Source: Pithys albifrons albifrons (lineage: Eukaryota; Chordata; Aves; Passeriformes; Thamnophilidae). From it: a stretch of 64,000 nucleotides of DNA. The notes under the pieces are model-generated. The model did no database searches and was not told the DNA's origin. It saw only the letters and a program-made list of their open reading frames with translations. Below, piece by piece: positions 38,901-53,900 of the stretch (positions within the stretch are counted from its first letter, which is position 1; every line of letters starts with the position of its first letter). The translations under genes and the position numbers were made by a program. The DNA lies in NCBI RefSeq assembly GCF_047495875.1, contig NC_092458.1:601001-665000 (forward strand), given 5' to 3'.

Positions 38901-41900
38901 CTCAACAAATATGAAAAATTTAGTGTCATTACAAGAACATATTTTGAAGATGTAACTTGATGAAAAGTTTTATGTGGGTGACTTGAGATACTGAAAATAG
39001 AAGAGTATTTAAATCAAATCAGGAGACTTGTACTCCGTCTTTCTTTGTGACTTATCTTGACCATTAGTTACTAAGAAATCTTAAATGTCATTCCCCACGT
39101 TAATTTTGAGAAGCCAATTCTATGTTACAAAATCTAATCATTATCAGATTTGAAGTATCAATGTACAACAAGAGACTGTGGCTACAAACACTTGTCCTCA
39201 TCCCATGCTTTCCTTTAGCTAAGCACAGATATCCAAAATGTTCCACCAGGCTCAGCACACATCTCGCTCACCAGGAGAGAGTAAACTGTGTTACAAGCTC
39301 TGCTGGAGCTCCCCACACTCTCGTTGTGTTGTGCCTGCTTCTCATGTCTAAATGTTGATTTTGTTACACAGAAATATGTGCCTGCTGCCCTGGCTTAGGA
39401 GAGTTTGCTTTTTCTTTCCTATCATTTATACGTTCAACTTGCTACCACAGATGTGAAAATGAAGAAGGATGCACTATTTTCCACAGTTCATGCAAGCTTT
39501 TAAATAATTCACCCATTCTTTGTATGGCTGATTTTACTGCATCTTTTTAAGCAACATGAAGATTTTATGGGCCTGAGTCCATTCTGAAGATTTCAGTGGC
39601 CTTCAAGGTGAAAACAGAATTTGAAGGACTCTTAACAGAGGTTTCACTGCAGTATTGTTTTATTTATTTGCTACCTTTATTATGGTTATCCATAATTTTT
39701 GTCTGGAGCACATACTGCTTTAGTGTGTTGATCCTTGGAAAAACAGAGTGAGAGGCAAGAAGTGCCTCTTTGAAAGAGCATTGTAAAATAAATTTGGCCT
39801 CTTGAATGCACAATCTCTCACAAAAGTGGATTCTGTACAAAACATGCCAATTTTTGAGTTGTAAACCCAATTTACTTGGGAATGTGACTGCACAGATAAA
39901 ATGAGCATCAAAATCACTGGAATTTATACTCCTAGAATTCAGTGGCATTTAATGAGAAAGGTTTTAAGTCTGTGTTTTTCACCCCAAGGTTTCTCAGTTT
40001 TAGCTTATGTTCCACCTTTATCTCAGAGCCTATTTTGTTTATGCTGGGTATGCTGCAGTGGCTTACCTTTCATCTTTTTCTTTGAGAAAGACTTCCATAA
40101 CTTATATATCTTTATTTTCCCTCCTTTTTGCCCAAGCTTCTCCTCCATTTGAGCCACTGCTCCAATCTTACTTTTCCCTCAGGTCAGTGGTTGGACTGGA
40201 ACACACCACCATGATTTCCCAGAAGCCTTGTCTGTAACTCTGCTGATAACACTGATATTTTTGGTCATGCAGTTCTTTCCTCACAGGTATGGAGGAAATG
40301 CTTGCTTAGAGAGCTGATTCTCAGTGCTAATAAATTACCATCCTATTAATATTGTCATCAGGTCCTAAATTAATTCCGACAATTCTGCTGAGAGAGGAAA
40401 CCATTCAATGGTTCAAGAAGCACCTGCGTTTTCTTTGGGAAAGTGACCCCAGTGATGTTTTGTTTTTTATTTTTTTTTTCCTTTAGGTGGCAGCATATGA
40501 CTTCACTCTTCCAGTTACCACTCCTCAGGCTGACGCCCCAGTGGCAGCTGTGGTTGTATCTGCAAGAAAGTTCCTTTCCCCCAAGGCCCCTGTGGTGAGG
40601 CTCCCTGTGCCTCTCCCGTGCTGTAGAGTCAGAGCAGTTGGTAGGTAAACTCGGGGCTTAAAGAGCTGGTGGATACACAGATTTACAGTAATACTTTTGC
40701 TTGTATTCCAATTGCAGAGAATTTCTACTTAATTGGATTTCAGTGGATAATTGTGTAATTTGTACCTTTCTTGAAAACTGGCAAGATTTTCCAGTTTAGA
40801 TTTGTATTTTTAAACTTTCTATGCATAATTATGACATGCTGAGAAAATATTTATATATAGCCATTTGCCCTACATAAAAATGAGTTTACCAAACCTCGTT
40901 TTTGTGTCTACTCATTTGTTATTATTCCTACACCTCATCATGCAAATCTCAACATCTACTGCAGTTCTGAAAAGTGTAGAAAAGTAGTTTGTCTGTCACA
41001 CTATTTTTGTCAAAGTAGGGTCCCTGGCTCTGTTTAAAACTCCTTTGAAATGCTCCTGGATGCCCCTGATCCCATCTGTCCTGTCAGAGGTTGTTAATAG
41101 CCAAAGTTATGGGCCATTTGCCTCTGGCAAGAGATTGATATCTCAAATGACTCTTCTCTGCTTTTCTTAGAAATAATTTGTGGTTCTCTTTGGTCTCCTG
41201 ACTGATTCTTGCAGTCATGTAGACGTATAAATTGTGAATATTTGAATACATTGCCTTTCCTCATCTTAGTTTCAATACATGGTTACTGTTTATTTGAGAT
41301 GAGATTTAAGTATTGAATATCTTCCAGGAATGATGTTTGTGTAATGTTTAAACCTCTTGGGAGCACTGAAGAAGGTTTGGCCAATTAAATGTATAATGTA
41401 TAAAAGCAACACTAATTTATTAGGTTTTATCTATATTTACATTTTTTTTTTCCATTGTTTTTCTCTGTAGGGCTTTAACTTGAGTCCAACTTTTGAGATC
41501 TTTTAAAGTATCAAAGAAATCTGAGAGATCTGCCCTAATCCTGTCATAGAAGTAAATTCATATTAAGTGTTTCTAAGTATGTTTTAGTTTAAGGACATGT
41601 AGAATAAAGGTGAATGTACATATGTATATGGTATTTCTAGGAAGTAATCTCTAAGTAAAAATATGAATCAAAGTGACAGATTTCTAGTGCAGAAGTGATT
41701 TATGTAATATGAAAAAAAAGAACATTTTTGGTGTAATTTTCCCTTTCTTTGTGGAATAATGAATAGATAAAATCACTTAGTCTCATGAATAACTGTCAAT
41801 CTTATATGCATTTTATCACAAATTTGTACTTTTGCTACACGGAATTTCTTCAATGTGCCAGTATGGACCAATAACAAGTAATAACAGTATAAAAGTGAAT

Positions 41901-44900
41901 ATGTAATACTTTCAATTCTAAGAAATAGTTGAAAAAATGAAGTGTGACTTCTGTTTAAATTTGAGTATTAAAATTACATTCTTACTGGGAATTTTGATGG
42001 TCTGGGAGGGGGGAGAAAAGTCTAAACAAATATCTTGATCACTCAGTATTTGAGATAAGCATTCAGGAAACTAGCCCATCTATTTTTACTGTTAAAAAAG
42101 AACTTTATACTTTGATTACATTCTGGCAACTTTAAAATTACATCTGGTACTGATTCATTTCAGATTTCCACTTCAAAAGCTAAAGCTGGGTAAGGTGTGT
42201 CTTGTGAGTCCTAAGGTTTGATTTGACAAGTTGCTGCTGGTGCTTTATGGCACATTTTTTCTGGTCCTACAATTTTTTCCCCCATGACAGATTTTGTGGT
42301 TGACCAGGATTCAGAAGGCACAGGACAGTGTGCCTGGCACTTAAATCAATATCTTATAGCTGATGTTTGTACTCAGGATTGTTCAACCCAGTCTTTTAAA
42401 TTAAGTGTAGTCAATATGTTTTCAGTCCATCATGAATTTTTTTTTAAATATTTTAAGAACAAAGCTTGTAGACTGTTTTCAGTGTCTGGGAAGAAGAGTA
42501 GGTCTCTTATTACTTAAATATTTGTAAGAGTTTTCCCTTGGAGGCTGCTTATGAGTATGTAAGAAGGCACTGAAAGACAAAAAACTCAAACCAGGGCAGA
42601 AAACTGAACTGGAAAAGACACAAGTCTAACCTCTGTCTGATAGAAAGAAAAAGGTATTATCAATGCAATGGTCTCCTGTGAGCTGACATATGTTTTAGTA
42701 ATCCATATCACAATTTTCTTTTGTGTTGGGTAGATAACCTCCTTTCCCTCACAGTGTTCCAGTTGTGCTGTGTTCTTGTACAAGCAGTTTTGGTGAGAGT
42801 TGAGCACTTTGTCAGTGGCATAGTTGGAGATTGTTGGAAGCATTCCAGCAGATTATTTTCCTGCTTGGAAACAGTATTACTTTATAGAGTTTATATGCCT
42901 GTGCTTCAGAGAAATACAGATTGCATTGTTGTTCACATAATGTGATATATGCAATTAGGAAATCCCTTGGGCTTTTTAGGAGGTGAAGAGAAATGATCAA
43001 CACTGGGCAGAGAGAAAACTTGCAGATTTTAATAGAATCATAGAATGGATTGGGTTGGAAAAGACCTCCAAGATCATCAGGTCCAACCCTTGGTCCAACT
43101 CCAGTCCCTTTACCAGATCATGGCACTCAGTGCCATGTCCAATCTGCATTTAAAAATCTCCAGGGATGGTGAATCCACCCCCTCTCTGGGCAGCCCATTC
43201 CAATCCCTGAGCACTCTCTCTGTAAAGAATTTTTTTCTGCTCTCCAACTTCAATTTCCCCTGGCAGAGCTTGAGCCCATCGTGCCCCCTTGTCCTATTGC
43301 TGAGTGCCTGGGAGAAGAGACCAACCCCCACCTGGCCAGAACTTCCCTTCAGGCAGTTCCAGACAGTGCTGAGGTCACCTCTGAGCCTCCTCTTCTCCAG
43401 GCTAAACACCCCCAGCTCCCTCAGCCTCTCCCCACAGCACTTGTGCTCCAGTCCCTTCTCCAGCCTCGTTGCTCTTCTCTGGACTCGCTCCAGCCCCTCA
43501 ATATCCTTTCTGAACTGAGGGGCCCAGAACTGAACACAACACTCAAGGTGTGGCCTCACCAACACAGAGTACAGGGGAAGGATAAATAAAAAGATACTGC
43601 ATCCTTGCTAGGTTCATTTCCAGTGTTGTTTCCAAGAAGTAAAAGGAGGTATTTTCTGATGATTACTGTCAGAAATGTAAATGATTCATCTGCACTAGGA
43701 AGCTCATGTGGCTTTCCTTATATGAAGGTGAGATGCTCTGAGTCTGGTAGATACAAAACTTTAGTAATTTTAATGTGACCAAGGAGTCATAATAAGATGA
43801 AGTTAAATTGCAGTAATTATGTATATAGTATAGCAGCAACACAAAGAGAAAAATGGAAGAAACTTTTGTGCTAAACACATACAGAAACAATGATTTTATG
43901 GAGGGACTTAGAGGAAATATTTGTCAAAAAATGCTGTATGAATTTACATCTTAAATGTATATGAATGTACATCTTAAATTATTTTTTCCAACAGCACTTG
44001 AATCACTGTTGGAGTTCTCCTCAATGGAACTTAAATTTGAACAACATTCAAGCAATGGGAATTTTGGTATTGCTGATGAGAGTCTGAATCCTCAGGTATG
44101 AAATCACAAGTGTTGTAGTTATTCTTTTAATTAACCAAAAATTACTGGGAAAAGAATACATATTTGGAACTAAAAATTCAATCATGTTCCAAATGTATGG
44201 TATTGTAAGTATTTCAAAGTTTTCCCATTGTAATTTTGTTCAGTTTTTATGTTTGCCTTTAATCATCATAAATTTTTTCAAAACTCAGAACTGGGCTTGT
44301 CCTGGCTCTGATGAGAAGTGTGAGTACTGTGAGAAATTCACCATGGATTGTGTATGAAGTAGCTTAGCACAGAAGATTTTCTTCCTCTGCTTTTAGTAGT
44401 AAACTAGGCAGTGATGGTGCCAGAATGCAATCAGTGTGTCCTGATGGTCCATACAGTGAAATTGCTGTCCCAGTACATTTTATGGTACTGGTCTGTGCAA
44501 ACTGGCACTCTCTCCTCAAATTCCTGATTATGATTAATAGGGCTTAAGAGGGGAAAACTCCCACTAAATAGGATATTTGGAACACAGAGGATTTGTGTGA
44601 ATGCAAAACCCACCATAATATAAGCCTGAGGGCTTTTGTTGGAAATCATAAAAAAATACTTTTGGCAATGATGGAAACACTTGATGTGCTTTTTCAAGTG
44701 CCTTCAGAAAACAGTGATAATACAAAGTCAAGGCACTTTCCTAGTCAGGGATGTTTAAGGAGCTGAAAAGTAACTCTGAGATAAAGAATTTTTATTTTTT
44801 TTTAATTTTCACTGTTGTGTTACTGAGTTGAAAGAATGGTTTTTGAAAGTGTATTCTGAACTTCTTCCTTTTTCAACATCTCTACCTGCAAGTCTAAAAG

Positions 44901-47900
44901 TGAGCAGTGAGTTTAGTGCTTGCTGTACTTCATTTGTATCAGGAATAAGTCCTCAACTCTGGTTGGCTAAACATTCCCACTGTGATGCTTTGATCTATTT
45001 GCCTCCTATAAATGAGGGTTTTGCAGTCTGGAAGGAAAGTATTGCTCTTTCTGAATGTGATGAGTGACTGGAAAGCATCCAGTCTGTGCAGAGAGACATA
45101 CTCATCTCTGCACCTTACAGATGCATTAAACTGGGTTCTTCACTGCTTTCCAGTGCTCTCTTGCTTTCTTTCTGATGTGTTTGTACAAGGAATGCTTGGG
45201 ATAGAATGTGAATAATATCATGGTGTCTGCTGTTTTCCCTCTGTCAACCTGTGCTCCTTTTCTGTAAATATTTACAGGACCTTGACCTGAAGAATATCTC
45301 AGTGCAGCCATTGACATGGGAATTGAATTGTGATGATGCAGACAAAAATATAAAAGATGGTATTTTCAAATTTAGTCTGCAGACTGGATCTCTTATTCCA
45401 GGAGAAAAAATCAGTATTTCTGTGTCATTCTGCCCTTGTAAGTAATTTTATGAATTCTTCTACAGACAATTTTGTCTATGTACCATTCCCATAGGTATGT
45501 TTAAATGAGTTTTTACCATGGTTTCAATATTAGTAGTTGTTTTGATTAACATAAGGTTTGTTGTGGTTCTGAGAAAATAACAGTTGCACACCTATCAAAA
45601 AGCATGGAATAACTTTTTTTGGAATCTCATTGTTTGAAAAGTGTGGTTTGCACAGATAAAACATCAGGTTTTGCACACCTAAAGCATCAAAGGCTGGGGT
45701 AGCTGTTTCATTTTCAGTGCTGCTCCTTCACATGCATTTAGCTTGACAGACTTAGGTACTAAAGCTTTCCAAGGGTACTTGGAATGTGTGTGGAATTTTT
45801 GATAAATAGCCATGATTTAGATAAGAATGGAAATTTCTTGTTCTTGCCTCAATGAGATATAAAACCACTTAGCTATGATATTTTTGGAGTAGTCTGCTCA
45901 GGCAATGAGTCCCTAAGTAAAAATATGCAAAATAGATTTCCCACAAAATTTAGGAGCGTGCAGGAAGGTGTAATCAGCCACATACACAAGAAGGGGAATA
46001 ACAGAATAGGATAGTAGGATTCTACCTAATTCACAGTGAAATGCTGAGAGAAGAGAGTGATATACAAGATTCACAGAATCACAGAGTATAACACTGCATT
46101 TGAGCTGATAAAGCCCATCACCATATGCAGCTGATGCCTACAGAACTCAGGCATTTTGACACTTTCACTGGCCTACTTTTGGGGCCCCAGCATTCTCAAG
46201 GGGAAGAAAAGTTGTTTTGTTGGTTGGATCTCATCCTGAGTCAGCAAGTGAGCATCCCTGTCATAAAGAAAGAGGCTTCTGTTACTCTCTATTACAGTAT
46301 TGAAATGTCTAACCTGAGCTGTGTACAGTTTAATATACCTATATTTTTCTTTGTTTCTGAGTCTTGTGATGATTCTGTATGATAAATTGAGAAGCCTCTT
46401 AAATGTTGCTCTGTAAATGTTGTGAATATGCAGGAGCAGTATTTAATTCCACACGTTGCTTGGAGATGCTTGTGTGTTGCAACTGTGAAGCAGAGCACAG
46501 TATACAAATAAAAGCCAATATTTTTAATTACTGGATAAATTGCATGTGTAAATTCAGATGTGTGTATATATAAATATGACTGATAGATTATTTTAATTTG
46601 AAGTTTTCCGTATTTTGCATCCCCATATCTTTTGTTTTCAGAAAATCATAAATAACTGTAAAAATCAATTACCCTTAATTCAATGTTCTGAGTATTTTCC
46701 CCATGATTTATAGTGTACTTTTGCTATATGTTTCAGTGAATATTATTACTCTTTCTTGTAAGAGAATATTAGGTACATCAAAACCCACATGGGAGACTTA
46801 GTTAATGAATATAGTGTGCTAATCACCTTCGTAGGATTGTGCTGTAAAATTGTAGTGTGTGGGGGTGAGCAAACCTTAAAATGAACTTTGAAGGTGCCTT
46901 AATTGGTTTAAATATGCTGCAGCATTTATAATACAGTACAAAGTGCTATAGTAAGCTTCAGTGTTTAATTAAATGCAAGAATTTACATAATGCATGGTAA
47001 GAGGATGGTACCTGTTAAAAAAGTATACTAAAACTAGGAATTCTCAGGAACTGAAGGCATATTAATATGATCCTCTTTTGTTGTTCTATATTATATATAA
47101 TGAAATATGTAAAAATTTTCACTATATCTTTTAATAATATGAAAAAAATTGTCTACAGCACAGCAAGTTGCAATAAATTTGTGCTCTGGGATCCCTTGTG
47201 GAAATAGTCACAAATGCACCTGTGAGTTACAAGGAAATATGATCTGTTTGTTATTACCAAGGAATGTTCATAAAGTGTAGTCCCAGGATAGCAAGCTTAG
47301 GGAATCAGGCACCCTGAACTGGGTGGGCTTTCCAGTGCAAATTAGACTGAGAATGAAGCACCTAATGAATATATGCACACAAGTACTTCAGAAAGTTGTG
47401 TTCCTTTCTTTAGAGTTTTTTCTAAGCTAAGGCAGTGAATGCTTATTTTCTATTTTAGATATATTTAGAAAAGACAAAGGGGACATTTCCCATAAAATTC
47501 TACAGATTTTGTTAGCCCTTGGCAGATTTAGATTGGCAAATTTATAAGTACCATCAATTCTTCCTCAGGACAATTTTCATGTCCACTGGACTGGTTGTTC
47601 TTTGTCCTATAGAAGTTAATGGTGGTATATCAGAACAGTAACAGCAGCACAGGCTTTGACAGTGCTCATGAAAGGTATGAGTAGTAGAATAAGTTAATTA
47701 CTTCAGCTGTTAGTTCAGGACATAATTCTTGTTAATTTCAAAGTAATTTATTTAGCATGAAATATCCTGAAAACTTTGGCCCTATGCATTCTAAACTAAT
47801 CAACAAATCTTAATGAAATAATTATCCTTTTTGTGTGTGTCTTTGTTTAAAATGATTATGGTATCATGATGTCCTGGTGTTTCTGACATAAGCAAGAGTT

Positions 47901-50900
47901 TATTGGCTTATGTGCTTGTGAGAACCTGAAGCAGTAATGGTTAATGGCTCAAACAATTGGCCAGTTGCAAAAGCAGCAGGTGCTTTGCTGAGGCCCAGGA
48001 TTGCACCCCAAACTGAAGAGGAGGAGCAGCAGTTTTATGTGTGGTGGCAAAACCTCTGATCCACATAAGACAGAGACACTGAAGGATGACTATGACAAAC
48101 TGACCTTTGTTTGGGAACAAGCTGGGGTTTGAGCCAGGTGAGGGAGAAAGCCAGTAATCCTGAGGTTGGGTGTTTTTTATCATGCCTGTGCTCTCCCTTA
48201 CACGACTGTCTCAGTCATAAGACTCCCCCCAAGGAAGATCCGCGACATTCACGTGCAGTCCTGAAGGTTGATCCCTCTGAGCGGGTGTAACAGGCTCAGC
48301 TGTTCTGACGTGAGGGGCAGTTGTCATGTGAAGTGTCATAAACCATCAAAGACACCAGGGCTGCACCCAGACTCATTTCTGGGGTTTTCCACCAGAGGAC
48401 TGTGCATGATCCACAGTGTTGCAACAGTGTAAAACTCCCACCAGAGGAGGTACCTGGACATTCCCACCTGAACCTGTATTAACCCACTGGACTTTGAGTT
48501 TTGTGGGCTTCCCCCACCCCTGGTAGATCAACTGTGACCATCACTTCGATCAACAGACGTCAAAATTGCAACAGTCAAGTCTCGTTGCTGGATCCATGGG
48601 TGGTGATATCTTCCCACTATCTACTCTTACCCCCTTTTGCCTTTTCCTTATGTATTTTATTAAGTGATATCTTTGTACTTTTATATTGCTATATTACTAC
48701 TGTAGATAATATTCAAAATGGCCACATACCTGCTTCTCATTGCAACCAAATTTTTCCAAAATAAACCTGCCATGTATGCACATGAACACTCATCATTCAG
48801 TGTCATTTCAGTCTCATTCACCCCAAGGGATCTGTTAAGAAGAACCTGAGTTATCCTTGCCTTCAGGGGCAGGTAATAACAATACTGTGGAGAGTTTTGA
48901 TGTTAGAAAATATGTGGAGCCACACACAGAATGATCAGTGATGCAGGATAAGCATTTTCTGTTCTGCTTTTTGAGTGAGGGATTCTCTGGCAAATGAATG
49001 CAATCTTGTAACTAATGGATTTGTTAGAATTGTTCTGTGCAGAATGGATGAAAGATTTGTATGAGAAAAGCTTAACACTATTCTAACTTTGGAACTATGG
49101 TTAATACAAATATTTTAAAATGTGAGTTAGTGAAAATTGCACATTCTTAGGTACTGACATATGTTTGTCTACTTTTCTTCCTTTGTTGTGTTCCATCCTG
49201 TGGTATTCATTGCTTGTGGTCTTTCACTGTACTGTATGTCATATAGAAATATTGTTTGTTTCTAGCACAGCTGCAGGACAGGAGACTGTCTAGCTCATAT
49301 ATGGGCTTAACTTGTATAGAACATCCTTTCTTACAGGCTTGTAAAAAATATCCTGTTTGGCTCTTCATCCATCTTCATGATGTTTTTTCAGATTCTCTCT
49401 CACCTTCCTTTCATAAAAGGGCTAAATGCCAGAGAAAGATGTGTCCTTATTGTATCAAAACATAGGAGCAGAATCTTCTTAGCCTTCTCAGCAGCATTGT
49501 CTCCTGAAGTTCATTGCTATTAACGTGCAATTAGTCAGATGTTGCAAACACTGCAGCAGGTTCCCATCAGACCTGGTTTTCACTTTGCCACTTCTATGTT
49601 TTCTGGTCTGAAACAGAGTCATCCCCAGGCCCCGTTCTTGTGACATAACAGGTTTCTGTGAAGCTCCTCTGTTACCATTTCCATTAAGAAATTTGCTCTT
49701 CAAAGAAGGAAATAAAGTATTGTGAATACACTAGATTTTCTTGGTTTTGTATGTAAACAGTGACAACTCTTTCTCATGGTGTGAAATTAATTATCTGAGC
49801 TAATCTCAGAAGAGCTTGTCATCTGTATTTTGTTTGCAGCAATGTATGTGCTCATACAGACATAAAATACAAGACATTTTTTGAGCTATCTTTTACCCTT
49901 GGATTTTTCAATACTGATCTGATAAAGAGAAACAAAGGCAAAACTTTTTTTGTCAAAAATGAAAAGATTAAACTTGGGTTTTCTTACATGCAGATTTGTT
50001 TCTAAATACAAGAGTTGTTCACTAGCTGGCCCTCAAAATTACTTGTGTTGCTGGCTCTTCAGCAGGTGGGAATGACTCATAGTTTGGTAAATGGCACTGC
50101 ATGGTTTGAAACACCATTTTGATATGGTGGTTGTGGAAAGAAGCCCCTTGCTCACTCTATCAGTGAAAGAAATGTGCTTTTCCACCCTTGAGAAACTGCC
50201 CTTTAGCAGCTGGGAAGATGGCAGGGCACAAGGAAATCTTTATCTTCACTATTGTCATGCCCTGTAGAGAACACCTGGAGAAGGATATTTGGTCATCCCA
50301 TCACTTTTTTTTTTTTGGACTTTGCAGTGTTATGTTTGCAGTTGGACTTGATGACCTTTGAAGGTCTTTTCCAGCCTAAATGTTTCTATGACACAGGAGA
50401 TGCTCTTAGTGGAGGGTAGAACGGGCTGGCTTGTGAGGCTGACTTGGCAACACTTCAGGTTTTTGGGGTCAGCTGTGGAAATGTGGTCATTGCCTTCCAA
50501 CTTTTCCTTGCTTTGGCAGTCAGATGTTTCTGATAACTATTCCTTTATAAAATAAGCATTCTCTTTGTCAGTTATTATAATTTATAGTTTCCTGCAATTC
50601 TTAAAATTCAGCTAAGTGTTGTATTGTTGTTATTTTATATATAATGGAGCATTAGTACAATAAATTAAGAACTCAGACTTTGAAAAATTTCTGACATTTT
50701 AAAAAAGATGTAGATTTCTGGTTTGCTATTGTCAAATGTTCTAAGCTTTCTTAATAAATATTCTCCTGCTACAATAATTATATTACAATATGTTTTCAGA
50801 AAGAAAGTAGTACTGACATTTTTGGTTTTTTAATAACAAACAAAAAAATCAACCCCAAACCTCTTTACTCTTTTAGTTTCATGAATTTCTGTTGTTATAA

Positions 50901-53900
50901 TTGGTGTTTTTGAACTTTTTGAACAGCTTATCCTGGGACATACACTTCTGAAATATCAGTGTGTGTAAATGATAACCCATCACCATACAAGATAACATTG
51001 TCTAGCACTGTGAAGTCACCAAAACTAAGTTTTGACCCTCCCTTTTTAATGCTGATGCCAGTGCCTCTGGATGTGGAAACTGGAACAGACCTCAGTGTCA
51101 TTCCACAAGGTTATTTAAGGTAAAAATCTCAATGTAGACTTATTACATAACTCCTGAACAACTCTTATTTTGTTCTCTTCTGAAAAAGTGAATTAATTTT
51201 TCTTTGTGACTGCTATTATTAATTTTCTACTCAGCAGAAGAATCTGCATATTTAAGAAATAATTGAAGTAATTAATATTGCTGTATGTCCAACTAGCCCA
51301 TGTTTTGCTTTAAACATTGCTGCAATGAAGTGTCTGTCTTCTGATATATTCACTCTACAAGTTTATATAAGAAATACAAAATTACTATGAATAACACAAA
51401 AATTAAGACCAGAGTCTTGCCAGGACTTTTGTGTAAAGTTTAGCCAGATACGAAGTTCATAGTCTTATTTATTTTTTCATGTTGTGATAAGATAAAATCT
51501 TTCTATTGTTTTATTTTCTCTACTGCCCAGATTATAAGACCTGTTTTGAAATCCAGCTGTTTCAGTAGTTGGTGGGGTTGTGGTTTTCTGGTTTTACTTT
51601 TTTTCCTTCCCCGTTTTCTTCCCTTCTTCATCAGCAAGGTATAGAAAGGAAGAGCACAAATGTTTTAATCCTGCCACTTTTTACAATAAACATTTCATAT
51701 GTTTGTTATTTTTCTCTGGAACAACTTTATCCTTTTACTTCAATTTATAAGAGAGCCTTTTCATAATCTTCTTCTTATGTAGCATAACCCAGCATCACAA
51801 CTATTCCAATTTTTAGGATACTATTTTTCTGGTTTTAATTAATAAAGAGCAGTAATATTAGTTTGTTTTGCTCATGTAGGTATCACTTCAACACCAGAAG
51901 AATTGGAGCAAAGCTTTTCCATTGTCATAAATTAATGAAATTAATTTTACCTTCAAATTATTATTGTCTTATCTTGTCTGAGTATACTCATTTATCAAGT
52001 GATTTGGCTGCTGTAAGTAGCTCAGTGGTTGGAAGTGAAAGGATTCCATATGGGCCTGCACTGATTGCCAAGCTTAATTCAGAACTGAAACCTGTAGTCA
52101 CATAATCTGGGGAAAGCATCTTAAGTATCTTCATGAATTTCTCCTTAGCTTTAACTTATTGTGCAATAATGCAGTTTAATGAATACTAATGAAAGTTTTA
52201 AGAGTTGGAAACCTATTTATGCCTTTGGTAGTATGACAGAAATTGCTTTTCATGTGGACACTCAGCTACTGTGGGTCAGTCTAGACTGTTCAGATGCATA
52301 TAAGAAAACAAACTAGCGTTTAATGCTGAAGGAATTTTAAGTCTTTCATTAGTTTAATTTGATTTGTACTTCAGAACTGAAGGTATTCCTCTCTATTTAG
52401 TTGTGAAAAATAGTTTTGTGACTTTGTGAATCTGTGAATCAACTTTATTGCTGCAACCTGTGAAACACAAACACCATTACTATTAATTTTTGATGCAGGC
52501 AGTCACGAATTCATGTTGAACCTCCTGAGATTGAACTTGAAGAGGGGGACAGGATTTACCCTTTTTCCGTGCAGTTCCCCAAAGGACAAAACATTGTTCT
52601 TTCATCAGATGGCAAAAATAATCAAGTCATTTGCCATATCAGCTTCAGCTCACCTAAGCCTGTGTCATTTCTAGGGAATATGTGCTTCACTGATGAAGAA
52701 GGAAACAGGTAATGTGTGCAATCTAAATTCATCTGGGGGAAGGTTCCAAACTGACAAAGTTGGATGCAAGACAGAGAACACACAATAGTTGGCTAAAGAC
52801 AAGAATTATTCTGAAAAAAATGAATATGAAACACAAAAGTTAAATTTTATTTCTTCGTTTTTTAACTGAATTGCTGTTCAAAACTACAAAATTCAGCCTT
52901 GGTCTCTAATGTGAAATTCATCTAAGTGTCCATCTTAGCATGTTTTTTCAAAGTCTCATTTGTATCTACTGGTTACTTGTGTCTTGTTCATCTCTCCCCA
53001 TGGTGGGATGAGAGGGTGTATGAATGAGGAGGAAAGGTAGGTGCTGTTGTAAGAGTCCTTTCTGCAGTTACTGCTGTCAGTAAAGCAACTCTTTTGAGGG
53101 CTAAATGTCTCCACTCTACAGCTTGGAATGGGCTTTTTTTCTAAACATAGATTTTATATTATTTTGCTGCAAGGGTTATGGACCTTTTAGTTATTGCTGC
53201 TCACATTGGATTAGTGTTTTACATTTTTCTGTGTAGATTGTCAACCAACACAACTATTATTTAATTCTAAGATTTAATCATTATGTGGGATGTCATTCAT
53301 AAATATGTGCTAAAGTTTGCAGTGATTATGAGAAAAGGATAATTGAAGCTTATGATGAGATCTGAAATATGGCTTCTGAGCAGGAACAATATTTAGATTT
53401 AACAGCTTTTTATATGATGCACTAGCAGATTTTCAAACCTTGTTATAGAGAAATTAAAGTCTATCCCATGTAATAAACTTTTTCCTATATTTGCCATTAG
53501 AAGGAAATAAAGGATACGATCCTCAATTTAAAGAGAAACTCAATGTGTTTTTTTAAGAAATGATAGCAAATGAAAGTCATCTAAGTAACTCTAAAAGCCA
53601 TTCCTGCTGTTGAAGGTGAAAAAAATCAGGCTCCAGAATGTCAAATCCTCTTAAAATTGCTGCTGTGTTTTCAGACTTAGTAGTCAGGTATTTGTTAAAT
53701 GACAAAACTACTCACAGCAATTTCCCAGTCTGTGTGTGATTTCCTGACAGGCAGCTGAGTGTGTGTGTGGGCTCTGGGAGCAGATGATATAAAACCTGAG
53801 CACAACTGGGTAAAATAGCACAGCATCCAAAACATTAGTCAGTGTAATAATTAATGTTATTCATATTGACTTTCAGAAGAAATTATTTTTGTCATAACCA

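Larger units (their letters stand above)
45438..50926. other. Long CFAP47 intron (5.5 kb)
   Basis: Contains an LTR-like element (47938-48871), a CR1 tail fragment (50335-50396) and otherwise AT-rich unique sequence. A weak CR1-tail-like stretch at about 46070-46130 (gattcacagaatcacagag) may be an old remnant. No additional exon is needed by phase. Confidence 0.75.

Noticed and set aside
43110..43565. Host gene on the - strand
   Set aside because: The protein is the C-terminal end of CR1 reverse transcriptase within a truncated retroposon.
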